Assembly: GCA_963773765.1 (NCBI GenBank)
Contig: CAVZCC010000008.1
Span: forward strand, 248,001 to 312,000
DNA: 64,000 nucleotides
Origin: CAVZCC01 sp963773765
Lineage (GTDB): Bacteria > Actinomycetota > Acidimicrobiia > Acidimicrobiales > Microtrichaceae
Direction of reading: 5' to 3'
Every line of letters begins with the position of its first letter. Position 1 is the stretch's first letter. A model generated the notes under the pieces. That model made no database searches. It saw only the letters and a list, made by a program, of their open reading frames with translations, and was not told where the DNA came from. This document shows, in pieces, positions 61,619 through 64,000 of this stretch. Both the position numbers and the translations under genes were made by a program.

Positions 61619-62878
61619 TCATCTTCCGCTGACGCGGGTGACATCGGCCCCGATGGCCCGGAGCTTCTCCACGAACCGCTCGTAGCCGCGGTCCACATGG
61701 TGGGCGTCGTGGATCAGGGTCTCGCCGTCGGCCCGCAGGCCGGCGATGACCATGGCGGCGCCGGCCCGGATGTCCACGGCCCGCACGGGGGCGCCGGACA
61801 GCCGTTCCACCCCGTCGATGACCAGGTGGTGGCCGTCCACCCGGAGCTGCGCCCCCATGCGGGCCAGCTCCCCCACGTAGCGGAAGCGGCCCGAGAACAC
61901 GTTCTCCGTGGCGTAGCTGGTGCCGTCGGCGAGGCACAGCACCGCCACCAGCAGCGGCAGGTAGTCCGTGGCCAGGCCGGGGTACGGCAGCGTGGACACG
62001 TCGACCGGCGTGGGGCGTCCCGGTGCCATGGCCCACAGGCCGTCGGACTCGGGCGAGATGCGCATGCCCATCCGCCCGAGCTTCTCCACCAGCAGGTCCA
62101 CGTGGTCGGCCCGGCACCCCCGCAGGGTCAGCTCACCCCCGGCGGCGCCCAGGGCGGCCAGGAAGGTCGCGACCTCGATCCGGTCGGGAATCACCGTGTG
62201 CTCCACCGCCCGCAGCTCCTGCACCCCGTCCACCACGATGGTGGGGCTGCCCGCTCCCAGGATGCGGCCGCCCATCCGGTTGAGGAAGGCGGCCAGGTCG
62301 GCGATCTCCGGCTCCCGGGCCGCGTTGCGCACCGTGGTCCGGCCCTCGGCCATGACCCCGGCCATGAGCAGGTTCTCCGTCGCCCCCACGCTCGGGTACT
62401 CCAGCACCACCTCGGTGCCCCGCAGGCGTCCGGCCCGGCCCTCGATCATGCCGTGGGCCAGCTCGAAGGTCGCCCCCAGCGCCTCCAACCCGGACAGGTG
62501 CATGTCGATGGGGCGGGCGCCGAAGTCGTCGCCGCCCGGCATGGCCACACGGGCCTGGCCCATGGAGACCAGCAGCGGGCCCAGCACGGCGCTGGAGGCA
62601 CGGATGCGCTCCACCAGCTCGTAGGGCGCCTCCGGCACCACCTCCGGGCCGCGGATGATCTCGAGTGCCCGGTCCTCCCGGCGCCGGACCTGCATGCCCA
62701 TCGCCTCCAGCAACCGGCCCATGTCGTCCACGTCGGAGATGTCGGGCACGTTGCGCAGCACGTAGCGGCCCTCGGCCAGGACGCAGGCCGCCATCAGCTT
62801 GAGGGCCGAGTTCTTGGCCCCGCTGATCGCCACCTCGCCCGCCAGGGGGCCGCTCGGTCGCACCAGGAGCTGTGACAC
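61619..62878 (-). CDS. murA: UDP-N-acetylglucosamine 1-carboxyvinyltransferase MurA with Asp in place of the active-site Cys
   Basis: First committed step of peptidoglycan synthesis, transferring enolpyruvate from PEP to UDP-GlcNAc. The 419-residue protein starts with SQLLVRPSGPLAGEVAISGAKNSALK (Lys22 of the active site). The catalytic loop reads MPGGDDFGARPIDMHL, where E. coli MurA has Cys115 in GGCTIG: the residue here is Asp117. Asp at this position is known in Mycobacterium, Chlamydia and Borrelia and causes fosfomycin insensitivity. Later motifs are EYPSVGATENLLMAG and LATDYLPLLVAVLCLADG. GTG 62878 is preferred; GTG 62884 is the alternative. Intact. Confidence 0.96.
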   Translation of the reverse strand: MSQLLVRPSGPLAGEVAISGAKNSALKLMAACVLAEGRYVLRNVPDISDVDDMGRLLEAMGMQVRRREDRALEIIRGPEVVPEAPYELVERIRASSAVLGPLLVSMGQARVAMPGGDDFGARPIDMHLSGLEALGATFELAHGMIEGRAGRLRGTEVVLEYPSVGATENLLMAGVMAEGRTTVRNAAREPEIADLAAFLNRMGGRILGAGSPTIVVDGVQELRAVEHTVIPDRIEVATFLAALGAAGGELTLRGCRADHVDLLVEKLGRMGMRISPESDGLWAMAPGRPTPVDVSTLPYPGLATDYLPLLVAVLCLADGTSYATENVFSGRFRYVGELARMGAQLRVDGHHLVIDGVERLSGAPVRAVDIRAGAAMVIAGLRADGETLIHDAHHVDRGYERFVEKLRAIGADVTRVSGR

Positions 62879-63018
62879 GCCCACACTCTCCCACGGACGC
62901 ACCGTGCTCCCGGTCAACCCCCCTCCGCTCCGGGTCACCCCACACGGGTGGTCACGCCCCTGCGCCACCCGGGGGTGCGGCGGTCCGCCGGTAGGCTCCC
63001 GCCCGACCAGGGGGAGTC

Positions 63019-64000
63019 GTGGGGACCGTCCACACCGTTGCGCAGACCGACGCCGCCGGGTTGGCGCGTCGCCTGCGCCCACGGGATGACGCCCTGGTCC
63101 TGGAGGTCGTCGACACCGGTCCCGCCACGTCAGGGACCGAGGCGCCGGCACCGTCCGGCTCGGTGACGTTCGGTGCCGCCGAGGGCCCGTTCCGCGCCTA
63201 CACCCGCACGGTGGCCTGGCGACCGGGGGACGAACCGGGTGCCGTCGCGGTCCAACAGACCATGGACTGGTGGGTCGCGTTCCCCTACTGGGGCTGGGTC
63301 TACGAGCCACTCCTGCGACGGACGCTGCCCGAGGGCATCCCGGCCGGGGTGCGTCCGTGGTGGACCATGCCGGACCGGATGTCGCCCCGGCAGTCGACGG
63401 TGGTGGCCACCATGGCCATGTTCAACGTGGTGGCCGGGCTGCTGTTCGGCCTGCTCACCCAGGTCCTCACCTTCGTGAGCGCGGACATCGGCAACGGCTC
63501 GCCCGGCCAGCAGGCCACCGTGTTCGCCGTGGTGCGGATCGGCGTGGTGGTCACCATGGCGGCCATGGTCCTGGCCGACCGGGTGGGCCGTCGGCGCATC
63601 GCCCTGTGGGCCTTCGGCCTGTCGGCCGGGCTCACGGTGCTGACCGCGGCATCGCCCAACCTCGCGGTGGTGACGGCCCTGCAGCTGCTGTCGCGGAACC
63701 TGGCCATCGCCGGCCTGCTGGCCGTGGACACGATCTCGGTGGAGGAGCTCCCGGCCGGGTCCCGCGCCATGGCGTCCGGGCTGGGGGCCATGGCCTACGG
63801 GATGGGGGCGGGCGTGATCGTGGTCTCGCTCCCCCTGGCCGACCTGGGCCCGTGGGGGTGGCGCCTCACCTTCGTCGTGGCGGCGGTGACGGTCCCACTG
63901 CTCATCAGCGCGGCCCGTCACCTGCCCGAGAGCGGCCGGTTCACCGCCATGCAGCAGGAGGAGCCGACCACGGAGGGACGGCGCATCCGTGGCGGGCGGT
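63019..64000 (+). CDS. MFS transporter, cut by the end of the window
   Basis: The frame opens with GTG 63019 (VGTVHTVAQTDAAGLARRL) and is still open at 64000, giving 327 residues. About 130 hydrophilic residues precede the first helix, longer than usual. A membrane-proximal WWVAFPYWGWVYEPLLRR then leads into transmembrane segments: MFNVVAGLLFGLLTQVLTF, VRIGVVVTMAAMVLADRVGRRR (motif A-like loop), FGLSAGLTVLTAASPNLAVV, NLAIAGLLAVDTISVEELPAGSRAMASG and WRLTFVVAAVTVPLLISAA. The substrate is unknown. The start could also be a later codon. The 140-base gap to murA contains no gene. Confidence 0.75.
   Translation, partial: MGTVHTVAQTDAAGLARRLRPRDDALVLEVVDTGPATSGTEAPAPSGSVTFGAAEGPFRAYTRTVAWRPGDEPGAVAVQQTMDWWVAFPYWGWVYEPLLRRTLPEGIPAGVRPWWTMPDRMSPRQSTVVATMAMFNVVAGLLFGLLTQVLTFVSADIGNGSPGQQATVFAVVRIGVVVTMAAMVLADRVGRRRIALWAFGLSAGLTVLTAASPNLAVVTALQLLSRNLAIAGLLAVDTISVEELPAGSRAMASGLGAMAYGMGAGVIVVSLPLADLGPWGWRLTFVVAAVTVPLLISAARHLPESGRFTAMQQEEPTTEGRRIRGGR

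Overview
The window is 64 kb of very GC-rich DNA (roughly 70 percent or more by eye) with tightly packed genes, many GTG starts, short intergenic gaps and four-base start/stop overlaps. The gene content is that of a free-living high-GC actinobacterium: gatCAB, a PASTA-domain Ser/Thr kinase, an SCP2 protein, mycobacterial-type acyl-CoA metabolism with a KstR-like operator, an Eis-like acetyltransferase and a MoxR/DUF58/DUF4129 locus. The order cysteine desulfurase, mnmA, MetE-like protein, ligA, gatC-gatA-gatB on one strand resembles the Mycobacterium tuberculosis Rv3025c-Rv3009c region. A deep-branching actinobacterium such as Acidimicrobiia is my guess; nothing here proves it. I see no rRNA, tRNA, CRISPR, prophage or insertion sequence.

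Layout. 0-6 kb: Eis-like acetyltransferase, lipoprotein, TauE exporter and the gatCAB operon. 6-16 kb: DUF4012 surface protein, a tiny LAXTG-type sortase substrate, esterase, a two-domain zinc metallopeptidase, SCP2 protein with a triplicated 3' end, MFS exporter and PASTA kinase. 16-20 kb: ArsR/SRPBCC pair, VOC protein, thiolase-like protein and HAD phosphatase. 20-28 kb: ligA, DUF1330-like protein, MetE-like protein, membrane protein, mnmA and cysteine desulfurase. 28-31 kb: acyl-CoA dehydrogenase behind a KstR-type palindrome and a heavily frameshifted carotenoid oxygenase. 31-38 kb: RDD and SpoIIM (divergent) facing a five-gene membrane protein/DUF4129/DUF4350/MoxR/DUF58 operon. 38-47 kb: methyltransferase, thioesterase, SRPBCC, rhomboid protease, then treS-mak-glgB for trehalose-to-glycogen conversion. 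47-53 kb: DsbA-like protein and four secreted or lipid-anchored beta-propeller proteins around one small membrane protein. 53-64 kb: glycogen phosphorylase, enoyl-CoA hydratase, small kinase, metal ABC transporter (binding protein and permease) divergent from a Fur-family regulator, MeaB, NifU-like protein, MurA (Asp at the fosfomycin-target position) and an MFS gene cut by the window end.

A dominant technical feature is the number of single-base frameshifts, roughly 30 in total. They fall mainly in otherwise well-conserved genes (gatA, cysteine desulfurase, treS, glgB, a Fur-family regulator), and the protein sequence continues perfectly in another frame each time. This looks more like indel errors in a GC-rich long-read or low-coverage assembly than real gene decay, although the two densest genes (carotenoid oxygenase, treS) deserve an independent check. 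Multiply broken genes are typed as pseudogene because they are unreadable as given, not because I think the organism lacks them.

Possible novelty: the cluster of secreted propellers, the metallopeptidase with a catalytically dead second copy of its own domain, the LAXTG microprotein behind a seemingly leaderless promoter, the tandem repeats at 11.7 and 53.2 kb, and several long intergenic hairpins.
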